Below, piece by piece: positions 12,653-15,240 of a stretch of DNA of 15,240 nt. The position numbers and the translations under genes were made by a program. The stretch is from contig CAZIHO010000087.1 of NCBI GenBank assembly GCA_964538875.1, positions 1 to 15,240 of the forward strand, written 5' to 3'. The first letter of the stretch is position 1, and each line of letters begins with the position of its first letter. This DNA is from CAZIHO01 sp964538875 (GTDB lineage Bacteria; Pseudomonadota; Gammaproteobacteria; Chromatiales; Chromatiaceae). The notes under the pieces were generated by a model, which was not told where the DNA came from, searched no databases, and worked only from the letters and a program-made list of their open reading frames with translations.

Positions 12653-13708
12653 TTGTCAAGAAAGACCGCCCTGACCGAGAGTGCCGCCAACGAACGCGCC
12701 TATCATTTCCTGAAGGTGCTGATCGAGCGCTATATCCAGGATGGGCATCCGATCGGCTCCCGCACCCTGGCTCGCGAGTTGGGCCAGGAACTGAGCCCGG
12801 CCACGGTTCGCAACGTGATGGCGGACCTGGAGGACATGGGCCTGGTGTCGTCGCCCCACACTTCTGCGGGCCGGGTGCCCACCCAGCGCGGCTACCGGAT
12901 CTTTCTGGATTCCTTGCTGACCCTGAAGCCGCTGCGCAATCAGGAAATGGACGCGCTGCGCACCCGGATTTCGCCGGAAGCGGAGCCCACGGAACTGATC
13001 GCCTCCACGTCCCAACTGCTATCCGGAATCACCCGCATGGCCGGCGTGGTGCGGTTGCCCCGGCGCAACCGGGCGGAGTTCCGGCAAATCGACCTGCTAC
13101 CCCTGTCCAGCACCCGGGTGTTGGCGGTACTGGTGACCAACGAGGATGAAGTCAGCAACCGCATCCTGCACACCAACCGGGAATACAGCCGCTCAGAACT
13201 GGAACGGGCGGCCCGCTACCTGACCCAAAGATTCAGCGGTAGCGACCTGAACCAGGTACGGGTGGACCTGATCGAGGAGCTGCGGGAAGCCCGCTCGCGC
13301 ATGGACCAGATCATGATCCGGGCCATCGAGATGGCGGAACAGGTGGTGGAAGCCGTCAGCCCCAGCGACCAATGTCGCATCGACGGCCAAACCAACCTCA
13401 TGGAATTTAATGACCTGGCCGACATGGAGCGGTTAAAGCAACTGTTCGACGCCTTCACCGAAAAGCAGCAGATCCTGCATCTATTGGATCGCTGCATGGA
13501 CGCGGATGGCGTCCAAATCTTCATCGGCGAGGAATCCGGCTACCAGATCCTCGGCGGATGCAGCGTGGTGACGGCGCCCTACCAGGTCAACGACCGGGTG
13601 GTGGGAGTGCTCGGGGTCATTGGGCCGACGCGCATGGACTACGAGCGGGTCATCCCCATCGTGGACGTGACCGCGCGCCTCCTGAGCGCGGCCTTGAAAC
13701 CGCGCTAG
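12653..13708 (+). CDS. hrcA: heat-inducible transcription repressor HrcA
   Basis: A 351-residue repressor of chaperone genes that binds CIRCE. The N-terminal winged helix spans about residues 8-88: TESAANERAYHFLKVLIERYI, GSRTLARELGQELSPATVRNVMADLEDMGLV, SPHTSAGRVPTQRGYRIFLDSL. The rest is the GAF-like regulatory domain with an insert, ending GVLGVIGPTRMDYERVIPIVD, a family hallmark. I chose a TTG at 12653-12655, preceded by GAGGG at eight bases, because it gives the family N-terminus and length. The frame is open to a GTG at 12560, but that would add 31 unrelated residues and start inside the CIRCE operator. It is the first gene of hrcA-grpE-dnaK; grpE follows after 162 bases. Autorepression is expected. 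Confidence 0.95.
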   Translation: MSRKTALTESAANERAYHFLKVLIERYIQDGHPIGSRTLARELGQELSPATVRNVMADLEDMGLVSSPHTSAGRVPTQRGYRIFLDSLLTLKPLRNQEMDALRTRISPEAEPTELIASTSQLLSGITRMAGVVRLPRRNRAEFRQIDLLPLSSTRVLAVLVTNEDEVSNRILHTNREYSRSELERAARYLTQRFSGSDLNQVRVDLIEELREARSRMDQIMIRAIEMAEQVVEAVSPSDQCRIDGQTNLMEFNDLADMERLKQLFDAFTEKQQILHLLDRCMDADGVQIFIGEESGYQILGGCSVVTAPYQVNDRVVGVLGVIGPTRMDYERVIPIVDVTARLLSAALKPR

Positions 13709-13720
13709 CCATCCGCACAT
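13694..13720 (+). promoter_or_regulatory. possible sigma-32-like promoter for grpE-dnaK
   Basis: TTGAAA (13694-13699), a 13-base spacer and CCGCACAT (13713-13720) resemble the heat-shock sigma-32 consensus TTGAAA-N12-15-CCCCATnT, with two mismatches in the -10. The -35 lies inside the last codons of hrcA, so coding constraint may explain it. If real it would give grpE and dnaK a promoter independent of CIRCE. Confidence 0.3.
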
Positions 13721-13724
13721 GGAA

Positions 13725-13782
13725 GCGCTGCAATTTCCAGCGCCGGGCTGGGTTCGTGCCTGGCGCCGGCAAAAAGGCCAGG
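13725..13782 (+). repeat. two tandem hairpins in the hrcA-grpE gap
   Basis: GCGCTG (13725-13730) pairs with CAGCGC (13738-13743) around seven bases, and CCTGGC (13759-13764) pairs with GCCAGG (13777-13782) around twelve. Neither has a U-tract. In some bacteria, mRNA processing after hrcA removes the unstable hrcA part from the chaperone message; these stems could mark such a site. The 162-base gap holds no gene. Confidence 0.35.
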
Positions 13783-13870
13783 GCGTTTGGGTTCAGTTTT
13801 CACCAAGGCGCGCGCTGATTCACTCTGGACCGCGTCCGCCGATAGTTTTTTAACCGCCGAGGTATTGGGC

Positions 13871-14443
13871 ATGGCAAACAAGGACCACAAAGGCTTTGAC
13901 GAGTCGGCTGAATGGGAGGAGGTGGATTCTGATCCCCAAGGCGACGACCTGCTGAAACAGTTGGAACAAGCCCGCGCCAAGGCGGACGAAAACTGGGATC
14001 TGTTGCTGCGTGCCCGGGCCGAGCAGGAAAACCTGCGCCGGCGCCACGAGCGGGAATTGGAAAATGCCCATAAATTCGCCCTGGACAACTTCGTGCGCGA
14101 ATTGGTGCCAGTCTGGGAGAGCCTGGAATTGGGCTTGAACCACGCCCAAGGCGCCCATGCGGACGCTGACAAGCTGCGGGAAGGCAATGAGCTGACGCTC
14201 AAGATCCTGCGGGACGTGATGAAAAAGTTCGGCGTCGAGCAGTTAAATCCGGAAGGGGAACCTTTCAACCCAGACTTTCACCAAGCCATGGCCATGCAGC
14301 CCCGTGCCGACCTGCCGCCCAACCAGGTGGCGGTGGTGGTGCAAAAAGGCTACAGCCTGCACGGCCGCCTGGTGAAGCCCGCCATGGTCATCGTGTCCCG
14401 GGCCGATCCCGGCCAAGTCGCGCAAATAGACGAACAGGCTTGA
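13871..14443 (+). CDS. grpE: nucleotide exchange factor GrpE
   Basis: A 190-residue GrpE, the dimeric exchange factor that releases ADP from DnaK. Residues 1-25 are acidic and probably disordered. A long coiled-coil helix spans about 26-90 (LLKQLEQARAKADENWDLLL, RARAEQENLRRRHERELENA), then the four-helix region (LTLKILRDVMKKFGVEQLNP) and the C-terminal beta domain that contacts DnaK: GEPFNPDFHQAMAMQP (129-144) and VVVQKGYSLHGRLVKPAMVIVS. The ATG at 13871 has GAGG upstream and gives the family start; the frame extends to 13787 without similarity. It lies between hrcA and dnaK, the order of many CIRCE operons. Confidence 0.97.
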   Translation: MANKDHKGFDESAEWEEVDSDPQGDDLLKQLEQARAKADENWDLLLRARAEQENLRRRHERELENAHKFALDNFVRELVPVWESLELGLNHAQGAHADADKLREGNELTLKILRDVMKKFGVEQLNPEGEPFNPDFHQAMAMQPRADLPPNQVAVVVQKGYSLHGRLVKPAMVIVSRADPGQVAQIDEQA

Positions 14444-14456
14444 AATTTGAAGGGTT

Positions 14457-14477
14457 TTGCCCCAACTGAAGGGGCAA
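14457..14477 (+). repeat. hairpin in the grpE-dnaK gap
   Basis: TTGCCCC (14457-14463), loop AACTGAA, GGGGCAA (14471-14477): a perfect seven-pair stem 14 bases after the grpE stop. It is followed by GC-rich sequence, not by a U-run, so it is unlikely to stop transcription fully. It could adjust the dnaK to grpE ratio or shield the dnaK message after cleavage. Confidence 0.5.
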
Positions 14478-14525
14478 TGCGCGACTTCTCTATCGACCAA
14501 GAATTCCAAGTGAACGGAGCATAGC

Positions 14526-15240
<715 letters not shown>

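Overview
The window is chromosomal, GC-rich DNA from a gammaproteobacterium. The strongest evidence is the block smpB / ratA-ratB / bamE / fur / recN / nadK / hrcA-grpE-dnaK, a gene neighbourhood conserved in this class (E. coli has grpE-nadK-recN-bamE-ratB-ratA-smpB). An hrcA gene with a CIRCE operator is found in only part of the class, for example in Chromatiales- and Methylococcales-like groups and Xanthomonas relatives. I cannot fix the genus from sequence alone. No transposase, integrase, tRNA, rRNA, tmRNA or CRISPR array was seen.

Layout. Positions 1-1497 (minus) hold the incomplete gene of a TPR-like/histidine-kinase protein that looks like a cut-down relative of the large Ser/Thr kinase-AAA ATPase-histidine kinase proteins; its ATP-binding boxes are degenerate. 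Next come a histidine phosphatase (minus), a small SAP/Rho-N protein with four cysteines (minus) and a SAM methyltransferase (plus). A minus-strand operon follows: an unrecognised 72-aa protein, rlmH and maf. Divergent from it is rlmI-like 23S rRNA methyltransferase (plus), which converges on an XRE regulator (minus) with a candidate operator in front of it. A stand-alone mannose-6-phosphate-isomerase-type cupin (minus) separates this from smpB.

From 7.5 kb on the content is RNA and protein quality control, envelope assembly, iron control, DNA repair and heat shock. smpB (trans-translation) diverges from ratA-ratB; bamE (outer-membrane assembly lipoprotein) diverges from fur; fur converges on recN, which follows nadK. 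nadK is interrupted by a run of 100 N, an assembly gap that probably hides about 300 bases rather than 100. hrcA-grpE-dnaK runs off the right edge. Its promoter has a TTGACA / GATAAT pair followed at the expected start of transcription by a CIRCE element with one mismatch, so the operon is expected to be repressed by its own first product. A sigma-32-like element at the end of hrcA and hairpins in both intercistronic gaps suggest a second layer of control over grpE and dnaK.

Most of the window is ordinary housekeeping DNA. The items that merit a second look are the degenerate histidine kinase, the small unknown proteins at 2574-2771 and 4730-4948, the candidate operator at 6807-6830, a 19-base perfect inverted repeat between nadK and recN, and the regulatory structure of the hrcA operon.
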